This document shows positions 1 through 6,695 of a stretch of 9,955 nucleotides of DNA, one piece after another. The stretch lies in assembly GCF_035556675.1 (NCBI RefSeq), contig NZ_DATMFZ010000185.1:1-9955 (forward strand). The letters run 5' to 3'. The stretch's first letter is position 1. Every line of letters begins with the position of its first letter. Both the position numbers and the translations under genes were made by a program. The notes beneath the pieces are model-generated. The model searched no databases and was not told the origin of the DNA. It worked only from the letters and a program-made list of their open reading frames with translations. The stretch is from Geminicoccus sp035556675. Lineage in GTDB: Bacteria; Pseudomonadota; Alphaproteobacteria; Geminicoccales; Geminicoccaceae.

Positions 1-714
1 CTGGAGCTGGGTGGCAAGTGCCCGGCCGTGATCCTGCCCGATGCCGACCTCGCGGCCGCTGCCAGCGCCATCGTCACCGGCAAGGGGCTCAATGCCGGAC
101 AGACCTGCATCGCCCCTGACCATGTGCTGCTGGCGGGCGTCGCCGCCCAGGACTTCCTGCCCGTCCTCCAGGCGGCGGTCCGGCACCATTTCCCTTCAGG
201 CCTGCCGACCCGGGTGATCCCGCACGGCCGCCCGCGGATCGAGCTGCTGCGCCAGGACGGCACGACCCTGGACCTAGTGGTCGATCCGCCCGAGGATTCG
301 CCGCTGGTACGGGACGAGGTATTCGGCCCGATCCTGCCGATCCACCAGCTCGACGGGCTGGACGCGGCGATCCGCCGGCTGCGGAGCCAGGAGGCGCCCC
401 TGGCCGTCTATCTGTTCAGCCGGGACCGCCAAGCCGAACGGCGCCTGCTGGCGGAGGTACCGGCGGGGGCGCTGGTGGTGGGCGGCACTGTGCTGCAGGC
501 GGCGATCGACGCGCTGCCGTTCGGCGGGATCGGTGCCTCGGGCATGGGGCGCCATGGCGGCCGGGCCGGCTTCGATGCCATGTCCAACCTGAAGGCCCAT
601 GTGCGTGCCGGCCGGTTCAACCTGTTCCGGCTGGGCCAGCCGCCCTATGGCGGGCGGACCAGGCGCCTGCTCGCCCGCCTGCTTCCGGACCAGCCAAGCG
701 GAAGCCAGGCCTGA
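1..714 (+). CDS. Aldehyde dehydrogenase, C-terminal half (coniferyl aldehyde dehydrogenase-like), partial at left edge
   Basis: NAD(P)-dependent oxidation of an aldehyde to its acid in the cytoplasm. The reading frame is open from base 1, so the gene starts outside the window; 237 codons remain. Visible motifs are ELGGK at fragment residues 2-6, the catalytic cysteine in GQTCIAPDHVL (Cys36, bases 106-108), the DEVFGPILP glutamate (Glu106) and the C-terminal PFGGIGASGMGRHGG (173 onward). The TCIAPDHVL wording is the style of the CalB coniferyl aldehyde dehydrogenase group, but substrate cannot be fixed from this. Odd point: the catalytic Cys to Glu spacing is 70 residues, against 97 in mammalian ALDH2 (Cys302-Glu399). 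The segment that usually follows the cysteine region (helices around a Y-x-S-I...RL..LL motif) appears missing in frame. The stop TGA overlaps the next gene's ATG by one base, so the two are probably translationally coupled. Confidence 0.9.
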   Translation: MELGGKCPAVILPDADLAAAASAIVTGKGLNAGQTCIAPDHVLLAGVAAQDFLPVLQAAVRHHFPSGLPTRVIPHGRPRIELLRQDGTTLDLVVDPPEDSPLVRDEVFGPILPIHQLDGLDAAIRRLRSQEAPLAVYLFSRDRQAERRLLAEVPAGALVVGGTVLQAAIDALPFGGIGASGMGRHGGRAGFDAMSNLKAHVRAGRFNLFRLGQPPYGGRTRRLLARLLPDQPSGSQA

Positions 715-1193
715 TGACGAGCGTGCTGGACCACCGGGTGCGCCGTGCCGACGGCAGCATGCTGGATCTGCGGGAGTTCGAGGGGCGAGTGTTGCTGATC
801 GTGAACACGGCCAGCCGCTGCATCTTCGCCGACCAGCTCCGGGGGCTGCAGGATCTGCACGAGCGCTATGCCGGCGCGGGCCTGACGATCCTGGCCTTTC
901 CCTGCAACCAGTTCCGTGACCAGGAGCCGGGCTCCGATGAGGAGATCCAGTCGCTCTGCGCCACGCGGTTCGGCATCGGCTTTCCCGTGCTGGCCAAGGT
1001 GGAGGTCAATGGCGAGGCGGCCCTGCCTCTGTTCCAGGATCTGACCGCCGCATTGCCCGGCCTGCTGGGCCAGCGGAGGATCCGCTGGAACTTCACCAAG
1101 TTCCTGGTCGACCGGCAGGGCCGGCCGGTGCGCCGCTTCGCGCCGGCAACCCCCTGCCGCCTGCTCCGCCGGCCGATCGAGGCGCTGCTGTAG
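714..1193 (+). CDS. Glutathione peroxidase family protein (cysteine type, probably thioredoxin-linked)
   Basis: A 159-residue peroxidase of the GPx/BtuE family, expected to reduce hydrogen or organic hydroperoxides in the cytoplasm. There is no signal peptide. The peroxidatic cysteine is Cys36 in VNTASRC. The rest of the catalytic tetrad is present: Gln70 in FPCNQFRDQEPG, and Trp125 and Asn126 in WNFTKFLVD. Cys82 in EIQSLCATRFG sits where bacterial and plant enzymes have the resolving cysteine, which suggests reduction by thioredoxin more than by glutathione. Length is normal for the family. The stretch after the active cysteine is unusual: it reads CIFADQLRGL where most members have C-G-F/L-T-x-Q-Y. 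The ATG at 714 overlaps the ALDH stop (TGATG), so the pair is likely one transcription unit dealing with aldehydes and peroxides from lipid or aromatic oxidation; that role is inferred. Confidence 0.9.
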   Translation: MTSVLDHRVRRADGSMLDLREFEGRVLLIVNTASRCIFADQLRGLQDLHERYAGAGLTILAFPCNQFRDQEPGSDEEIQSLCATRFGIGFPVLAKVEVNGEAALPLFQDLTAALPGLLGQRRIRWNFTKFLVDRQGRPVRRFAPATPCRLLRRPIEALL

Positions 1194-1234
1194 ACGCCCG
1201 ACCGGCTGATCGAGGTGGCGCGGTCTCCTGGACC

Positions 1235-2125
1235 TCAGCCGGCAGCCAGATAGCGATTGAACCAGTCGATCGTGCGCTCCCAGGCGAGCTTTGCCGCCGC
1301 CTCGTCGTAGCGCGGCGTCGTGTCGTTGTGAAAGCCGTGGTTGACGCCCGGGTAGATATAGGCCTCGTAGGTCTTGCCCGCGGCCTTGAGCGCCGCCTCG
1401 TAGGCGGGCCAGCCCTCATTGATGCGCTCGTCCAGCCCGGCATAGTGGAGCAGAAGCGGGGCCTGGATTCGCGGCACGTCCTCCGCCTTGGGCTGGCGCC
1501 CATAGAACGGCACGGCGGCACCCAGCTCGGGGAAGGCCACCGCCGCGGCATTGGCCACGCCGCCGCCATAGCAGAAGCCGGTGATGCCGACCTTCCCGAC
1601 CCGGTCGTCCGCCATCAGGAACTCGACCGCGGCGAAGAAGTCGTTCATCAGCTTGGCCGGATCGACCTGCTGCTGCAGCTCGCGGCCCTTCTCGTCATCG
1701 CCGGGGTAGCCGCCTACCGAGGTCAGCCCGTCCGGGGCCAGCGCCACGAAGCCCGCCTTGGCGAGCCGGCGCGCCACGTCCTCGATGTAGGGGTTGAGCC
1801 CCCGGTTCTCATGCACCACCACCACGCCCGGCACCGGGCCATCGGCCTCCACGGGCAGGACCAGATAGCCGCGCACCTCGCCATGGCCGTTCGGCGAAGG
1901 GTAGGTGATGTATTCGGGCAGGATGTCGGGATCGGTGGGCTGGACCTGCTGGGCCAGCGCATAGTTCGGGCTGAGCGAGACCAGGATCCCGGCCGCGGTC
2001 AGCCCACCTACGGCAAAGCTGCCGGCGCGGTCCAAGAACTCGCGCTTGGTGATCCTGCCATGGGCGTAATAGTCGTAGAGTTCCAGCAGCTCCTGCGGAA
2101 AATCCTGCGCAGTAAGGCGGGTCAT
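1235..2125 (-). CDS. Dienelactone hydrolase family protein with exported-type N-terminus
   Basis: A 296-residue alpha/beta hydrolase. Classical dienelactone hydrolases open (chloro)dienelactone to maleylacetate, but this exported subgroup has no settled substrate. The triad can be seen: nucleophile Cys185 in GFCYGGG, Asp232 in GLDERIN, His263 in NHGF, with Glu106 in VVVHENRGL as the residue that primes the cysteine in DLH. The first 60 residues hold a leader: ITKREFLDR (25-33), a hydrophobic run (about 38-50) and ALA-QQ, a plausible cleavage site after Ala58. The T-K-R-E-F-L core is a Tat-like motif with Lys-Arg in place of Arg-Arg, so periplasmic export by Tat is likely but not certain. The frame stays open 28 codons further upstream; I chose 2125 because GGGAGGA lies 7 bases before that ATG and the leader begins properly from it. 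It is the last gene of the minus-strand series, 131 bases after the reductase, and converges with the GPx gene across 41 bases. Confidence 0.9.
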   Translation of the reverse strand: MTRLTAQDFPQELLELYDYYAHGRITKREFLDRAGSFAVGGLTAAGILVSLSPNYALAQQVQPTDPDILPEYITYPSPNGHGEVRGYLVLPVEADGPVPGVVVVHENRGLNPYIEDVARRLAKAGFVALAPDGLTSVGGYPGDDEKGRELQQQVDPAKLMNDFFAAVEFLMADDRVGKVGITGFCYGGGVANAAAVAFPELGAAVPFYGRQPKAEDVPRIQAPLLLHYAGLDERINEGWPAYEAALKAAGKTYEAYIYPGVNHGFHNDTTPRYDEAAAKLAWERTIDWFNRYLAAG

Positions 2126-2256
2126 CCGTCGTTCCTCCCAGAACCTTGCCGGCGCGGCGGCAGGTTCGCCGCCACGGGGACCACACCATCGCAGTCCCTT
2201 GGCTATCACGCAAAGGTCTGGTGCCGCAGGGCCGGCCGCAGCACCCGCGGCACGGG

Positions 2257-3135
2257 TCAGCCGTTGCCGGCGCGGCCCACGCCCTCCAGTGCCGCCAGCG
2301 CGTCATCCGGCAGGTCGATCTCAACCGCGGCCAGGTTCTCGCGCAGATGGGCCAGCGACGAGGTTCCCGGGATCAACAGGATGTTGGGGGACCGGTGCAG
2401 CAGCCAGGCAAGCGCGGTCTGCATGGGCGTGGTGCCGAGCCTTGCCGCCACGTCGGACAAGATCGAGGACTGCAGCGGGGTGAAGCCGCCCAGCGGGAAG
2501 AACGGCACGTAGGCGATGCCGTCCTTGGCCAGCGAATCGATCAGCGGGTCGTCGGCGCGGTGCGCCAGGTTGTACTCGTTCTGCACGCAGACGATCGGGG
2601 CGATCCGCCGGCCTTCCGCGACCTGCGCCGCCGTAGCGTTGCTGAGGCCCAGATGCCGGATCAGGCCCTGCTGCTGCAGTTCGGCCAGCACGGAAAGCGG
2701 CGCCTCGATCGAGCCTTCCGCGGGCCCATGCGCACTGAACATCAGGCGCAGGTTGACCACGTCCAGCACGTCCAGTCCGAGATTGCGCAGGTTGTCGTGC
2801 ACTGCCTGCTTCAGTTCCTCGGGTGCAAAGGCCGGCAGCCAGGCACCCTTCTCGTCACGCCTGGCGCCGATCTTGGTGACGATGACGAGATCGTCGGGAT
2901 AGGGCGCCAGCGCCTCGCGGATCAGCCGGTTGGTGATGTGCGGGCCATAGAAGTCGCTGGTGTCGATGTGATCGACTCCTGCCGCCACCGCTTCGCGCAG
3001 CACCGCCAGTGCTGCGTCATGGTCGCGGGGGGGGCCGAACACGCCGGGCCCGGCGAGCTGCATCGCACCGTAGCCCATCCGCTTCACCTGGCGCCGCCCG
3101 AGTGGGAACGTGCCGGACCGCTCGATGCTGGCCAT
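2257..3135 (-). CDS. pdxI: Aldo/keto reductase of the PdxI (YdbC) type, probable pyridoxal reductase
   Basis: A 292-residue NADPH-dependent aldo/keto reductase. It resembles E. coli YdbC, renamed PdxI, strongly and along its whole length as I recall that sequence: GYGAMQLAGPGVFGPPRD (21-38), HIDTSDFYGPH (56-66), VTKIGARR (86-93), NLGLDVLDVVNLR (118-130), CVQNEYNLAHRADD (183-196) and PFFPLGGFTPLQSS (211-224). PdxI reduces pyridoxal to pyridoxine in vitamin B6 salvage. Of the AKR tetrad, Asp58, Tyr63 and Lys88 are present; the usual histidine position after DVVDL reads Asn128, as I also recall for YdbC. The protein is cytoplasmic with no leader. The start is supported by AGGAGA about 7 bases upstream of the ATG. 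It lies 88 bases after the DASS permease and 131 before the dienelactone hydrolase, on the same strand, so cotranscription is possible but not shown. Another small-aldehyde substrate remains possible. Confidence 0.9.
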   Translation of the reverse strand: MASIERSGTFPLGRRQVKRMGYGAMQLAGPGVFGPPRDHDAALAVLREAVAAGVDHIDTSDFYGPHITNRLIREALAPYPDDLVIVTKIGARRDEKGAWLPAFAPEELKQAVHDNLRNLGLDVLDVVNLRLMFSAHGPAEGSIEAPLSVLAELQQQGLIRHLGLSNATAAQVAEGRRIAPIVCVQNEYNLAHRADDPLIDSLAKDGIAYVPFFPLGGFTPLQSSILSDVAARLGTTPMQTALAWLLHRSPNILLIPGTSSLAHLRENLAAVEIDLPDDALAALEGVGRAGNG

Positions 3136-3223
3136 GATCCATCTCCTGTCAGGGAGCTTGCACAGCTAGCGGCAGCGCGCCGCCTTGGGAATGGCCCGTG
3201 CCCGGGCAGTGGCGGCGACGGCC

Positions 3224-5059
3224 TCAGTGCAGCGGCAGGAAGATCGGGACCAGCAGCACGCTGACCAGCAGCACGACCAGGCTGAAGGGCACGCCGATCC
3301 GGACGAAGTCGCCGAACGCATAGTTGCCGGGGCCGACCACCAGCGTGTTCACCGGCGAGGAGATCGGCGTCATGAACGCGGTCGAGGCCGCCACCGCCAC
3401 GGTCATGGCGAACGGGTAGGGCGACATGCCGAGATCGTTCGCGACCGAGATGGCCACGGGCGCCATCAGCACCGCCGTGGCGGTATTCGAGATGAACAGG
3501 CCGAGAGTTGAGGTGGCGACGAACAGCACCGCCAGCACCAGCCGCGGCGAGGCGTCGCCCACCACCGACATGAGGCCATAGGCGGCCAGATCGACGCCGC
3601 CGGTGCGCTGCAGGGCGATCGAGAAGGGCAGCATGCCGACGATCAGGATCAGCGTCTTCATGTCGATCGACCGATACGCGCTGGAAAAGTCGATGCAGCC
3701 GGTCAGCCCCATCAGCAGGCAGCCGATCAGCGCCGCCTGCACGTTCGGGATCAGCCCGCTGACCATCAGGCCCACCACCAGCGCCAGGATGACCAGCGCG
3801 TGCAGCCCCTTGGACCCGGCGGGCAGGACATCGTCGATGTCGGCCGGCAGGTTCAGCACGACCAGGTCGTCGCTGGTCGACTGCAGGCGCTTGATGTCGG
3901 TCCAGAATCCCACCAGCAGGAGCGTGTCGCCGACCCCGAGCTTCTCGTTGAGGAAGTCCTCCCGGACCACTTCGCGGCCGCGGCGCAGCCCGATGACGGT
4001 GAGCCCGTACTCGCGGCGCATCTGCGCCTGGAGGACGGTCTGGCCGAGCAAGGTCGATTCGGCCGGGACGATCACCTCGACCATGCCCAGCTCCTGCGAG
4101 CCGTCGGTCAGGTAGCCGGCGCCGGTGCGCAGCGGAATCCGGGTCAGATCCTGGCGCTGCAGCAGGGCATCGGTCTCCTCGGCCGGGATGCGCGCGTCGA
4201 CCAGCAGGACGTCGCCCACCCGGATGTCGCTGCGTCCGGTGGGGCGCAGCACGTTCCTGCCCATGCCGTTGCGCCGCTCGATCGCCAGGAGATTGATGCC
4301 CTTTTGGCGAAGTGCCGCCTCGTCCAGCCGCACCCCCGCGAGCGGGGAGTGCGGCCCGACCTGGACCCGATGCGCGCGCCCGGCGAGCTCGTAGCGCTCG
4401 ATCCAGTCGCGCAGGCGCGGCCGCCGGCTCCTGGCACCGCCAGTCTCGGTGCTGCCGGCCAGCCAGCGGCGCGCGAACAGCATGTAGGCCACGCCCAGGA
4501 CCAGCACCGGCAGCCCGATTGGCGTGATGCTGAAGAAGCCGAAGCCGGCATGGCCCTGCCGGACCAGCTCCGAGCTGATCACCAGGTTGGGCGTGGTCGC
4601 GACCAGGGTCAGCATGCCGCTGATCAGGGCGGCGAAGCTGAGCGGCATCATCAGCCGGCTGGGCGAGATGCGGGTGTTCTGCGCGATGCGCAGCACCACC
4701 GGGATGAAGATCGCGACCACTGCGGTCGAGCTCATCACGGCACCCAGGAGCGCCACCGACCCCATCAGCAGCACGAGCAGCCGGGTCTCGTCGCTGCCGG
4801 CGGTCCTGTGCAGCCAGTCGCCGACCCCGCGCGCCACGCCGGTACGCACCAGCCCCTCGCCGATCACGAACAATGCTGCGATCAGGACGATGTTCGGATC
4901 GCTGAAGCCGGCCAGCGCCTCCGGCACCGAGATCACGCCGAACAGCGGCAGTGCCACGATCACGATCAGGCCGACCGCGTCCATGCGCGGCCGGTTGAGC
5001 ACGAACATGGCGATGGCCGCCACGAGCAGGGCCAGCACGATGGCGAGGTCGACGGTCAT
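3224..5059 (-). CDS. SLC13/DASS-family permease with two RCK_C (TrkA-C) domains
   Basis: A 611-residue inner-membrane permease of the divalent anion:Na+ symporter type (dicarboxylates, sulfate and similar anions). N-terminal membrane half: about residues 4-200. Cytoplasmic insert with two RCK_C-like domains: about 225-305 (ending VGDVLLVDARIP) and 320-405 (VIVPAESTLLGQT...VGDTLLLVGFWTDI). C-terminal membrane half: about 418-610. The paired ion-binding motifs are visible: the second is a clean SNT at 524-526 followed by SSPVNTLVVGPGNY, while the first reads SST at 110-112 followed by ATTPNLV. Proteins of this layout are often labelled sulfate, citrate or TrkA-C-containing permeases, so the substrate stays open; the RCK_C domains suggest gating by a small ligand. 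The ATG at 5059 is chosen because a normal first membrane helix begins right after it and GGAGG lies 10 bases upstream; the open frame beyond it overlaps the AbgT gene. It follows AbgT after 44 bases, probably in the same operon. Confidence 0.9.
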   Translation of the reverse strand: MTVDLAIVLALLVAAIAMFVLNRPRMDAVGLIVIVALPLFGVISVPEALAGFSDPNIVLIAALFVIGEGLVRTGVARGVGDWLHRTAGSDETRLLVLLMGSVALLGAVMSSTAVVAIFIPVVLRIAQNTRISPSRLMMPLSFAALISGMLTLVATTPNLVISSELVRQGHAGFGFFSITPIGLPVLVLGVAYMLFARRWLAGSTETGGARSRRPRLRDWIERYELAGRAHRVQVGPHSPLAGVRLDEAALRQKGINLLAIERRNGMGRNVLRPTGRSDIRVGDVLLVDARIPAEETDALLQRQDLTRIPLRTGAGYLTDGSQELGMVEVIVPAESTLLGQTVLQAQMRREYGLTVIGLRRGREVVREDFLNEKLGVGDTLLLVGFWTDIKRLQSTSDDLVVLNLPADIDDVLPAGSKGLHALVILALVVGLMVSGLIPNVQAALIGCLLMGLTGCIDFSSAYRSIDMKTLILIVGMLPFSIALQRTGGVDLAAYGLMSVVGDASPRLVLAVLFVATSTLGLFISNTATAVLMAPVAISVANDLGMSPYPFAMTVAVAASTAFMTPISSPVNTLVVGPGNYAFGDFVRIGVPFSLVVLLVSVLLVPIFLPLH

Positions 5060-5103
5060 CGGGCGCCATCCTCCAGGCTGGCGGAGCGTGCCGGGTGCAA
5101 CGG

Positions 5104-6639
5104 TCAGAGGCCCCAGGGCAGGCTGAGCAGGTGCCAGGCGACCAGGAGCAGCGTCCAGAGCAGGCTGAGCACGATGACATAGGGCAGCATCAGCGCGATC
5201 ACCGTGCCGACGCCGGAATCCGGCTGGTACTTCTGGGCGAACGTCACGATCATCGCGAAATAGGCGTTGAGCGGCGTGATCACGTTGACCGGGGAATCGC
5301 CGACCCGATAGGCGGCGAGCACGGCTTCCGGCTCGACGTCGAGCCGCATCAGGAGCGGCACGAAGATCGGCGCGAAGATCGCCCACTTGGCGATGGCGCC
5401 GGTGATCAGGAAGTCCAGGAGCAGGACCACGATCACGAAGCCGATCAGGAGCCAGAGCGCGTCCAGGTTGGCGCGGCTGAGCAGATCGGCCAGCGAGACG
5501 GCGGCCAGGGTCGCCATGTTGCTGTAGTTGAAGAACGCCAGGAACTGGGCGATCACCAGCAGCAGCAGGATCAGGCCGCTCAGGCCCGCGATCGCCTTGG
5601 TCATGGCCGCCATGACGTCGTCGATGCTCTGCATCGTCTTGGCACCCAGGCCATAGGCGATGCCGCACACCAGCGAGACCAGGGCGATCGTCACGATGAG
5701 GCTGGTCATGAACGGCGTGTTGCCGATGATCGCACCGGTCTCCGGTTCACGCAGGGGCGCCCCTGGCGGCAGGGTGAGGATGGCCACGAGCAGGATCACC
5801 CCGATCAGGCCATAGAGCGCATGGCGCAGGCCGCGATATTCGTCGACCGACAGGCCATTGCCTTCCTCGACCCGATAGTCGCCGCGGTACAGCCCCAGGC
5901 GCGGCTCGATCATCCGCTCGGTGACCAGCGTGATCACCACGGTCAGCATGATCACCGAGGCGATCGAGAACCAGACATTGGCGGTCAGGTCGATCGACAC
6001 CTGCGGGTCGACCAGATGGATCGCGTCGTTGGTGATCTCGGTGAGGATGCCGTCCGTCGGCGTGATCAGGATGTTGACCAGGAAGGCCGCAGCCACCGCC
6101 GCGAACGCGGCAGCCAACCCGGCCAGCGGATGCCGCCCGACGCTGACGAATGCCGCCGCGGCCAGCGGGATCAGGACGAGATAGCCGGCATCGGCCGCGA
6201 TGCTGGACAGGATGCCGACCAGCACCAGGAGGTAGGTCAGTGCTGCCGGTGGCGCCACCACCACGAGCTTGCGGATCAAAGCACCGATCAGTCCGGTGCT
6301 CTCGGCAACGCCCACGCCTACCATCGCGACGATGATCACGCCGACCGCGTTGAAGTTCATGAAGTTCTGGACGACGCCCGTGAACATGAACCGGACACCG
6401 TCGACGCTCAGCAGGCCACGCGCCGTGGTCGTGCGGTACTCGATCTGGTCCGTGTAGGGGTTGATCACCTGATAGGAGACCGAGGCCCCGATCCAGTAGA
6501 GGATCTGCGAGAGCACGATGACGATGCCGATCAGGATCACGAAGATCATGACCGGATGCGGCACCCGGTTGCCGACCCGCTCGACGACGTCCAGCATCCG
6601 CTGCATCAGCGGCGCCTTGCCGGTTTCCACCTGGTTCAC
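5104..6639 (-). CDS. AbgT-family transporter (p-aminobenzoyl-glutamate type)
   Basis: A 511-residue polytopic inner-membrane protein. AbgT of E. coli imports p-aminobenzoyl-glutamate, a folate breakdown product; other members (MtrF, YdaH) have been described as antimetabolite or sulfonamide exporters, so direction and substrate are not fixed. The family signature YRVGDSPVNVITPLNAYF lies at 444-461. Further typical stretches are GVGVAESTGLIGALIRK (108-124), SIAADAGYLVLIPL (146-159) and NILITPTDGILTEI (189-202). Length matches the family. I set the start at a GTG (6637-6639) because AAGGAG sits 6 bases upstream and a short cytoplasmic tail then leads into the first helix; an ATG 11 codons later (6606) is the alternative. 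The open frame to 7002 merely overlaps the peptidase gene. Upstream, 56 bases away on the same strand, is an M20 peptidase, which recalls the abgA/abgB-abgT arrangement. Confidence 0.92.
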   Translation of the reverse strand: MNQVETGKAPLMQRMLDVVERVGNRVPHPVMIFVILIGIVIVLSQILYWIGASVSYQVINPYTDQIEYRTTTARGLLSVDGVRFMFTGVVQNFMNFNAVGVIIVAMVGVGVAESTGLIGALIRKLVVVAPPAALTYLLVLVGILSSIAADAGYLVLIPLAAAAFVSVGRHPLAGLAAAFAAVAAAFLVNILITPTDGILTEITNDAIHLVDPQVSIDLTANVWFSIASVIMLTVVITLVTERMIEPRLGLYRGDYRVEEGNGLSVDEYRGLRHALYGLIGVILLVAILTLPPGAPLREPETGAIIGNTPFMTSLIVTIALVSLVCGIAYGLGAKTMQSIDDVMAAMTKAIAGLSGLILLLLVIAQFLAFFNYSNMATLAAVSLADLLSRANLDALWLLIGFVIVVLLLDFLITGAIAKWAIFAPIFVPLLMRLDVEPEAVLAAYRVGDSPVNVITPLNAYFAMIVTFAQKYQPDSGVGTVIALMLPYVIVLSLLWTLLLVAWHLLSLPWGL

Positions 6640-6645
6640 GACGCG

Positions 6646-6651
6646 CTCCTT
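6646..6651 (-). promoter_or_regulatory. Ribosome binding site that selects a GTG start for AbgT
   Basis: On the minus strand AAGGAG is followed by a 6-base spacer and GTG. This is the best-spaced Shine-Dalgarno sequence in front of the AbgT membrane region. It makes the GTG at 6639 more likely than the in-frame ATG at 6606 or any codon further upstream inside the peptidase gene. Confidence 0.7.
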
Positions 6652-6695
6652 GTTCTGGAGCAGGGGGTCACGATGGCGGTGGCAGCCGGATCCGG

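Noticed and set aside
1194..1234. Possible terminator between the converging GPx and dienelactone hydrolase genes
   Set aside because: Only a 4-bp stem (GGTC/GACC) can be drawn and no T run is present on either strand.
3199..3208. Palindrome TGCCCGGGCA between the DASS permease and pdxI
   Set aside because: Ten bases of G/C symmetry are expected often in DNA this GC-rich; no T run follows and there is no second copy nearby.
1328..3264. Long plus-strand open frames opposite the dienelactone hydrolase and pyridoxal reductase
   Set aside because: Antisense shadows; the minus-strand proteins carry complete catalytic motifs.
3800..5182. 460-codon plus-strand open frame opposite the DASS permease
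   Set aside because: Same low-complexity antisense composition; the minus strand has clear membrane helices and motifs.
5060..5668. N-terminal extension of the DASS permease to 5668
   Set aside because: It overlaps the AbgT coding region in another frame and its residues are out-of-frame, Arg/Ala/Pro-rich; a normal start with a GGAGG exists at 5059.
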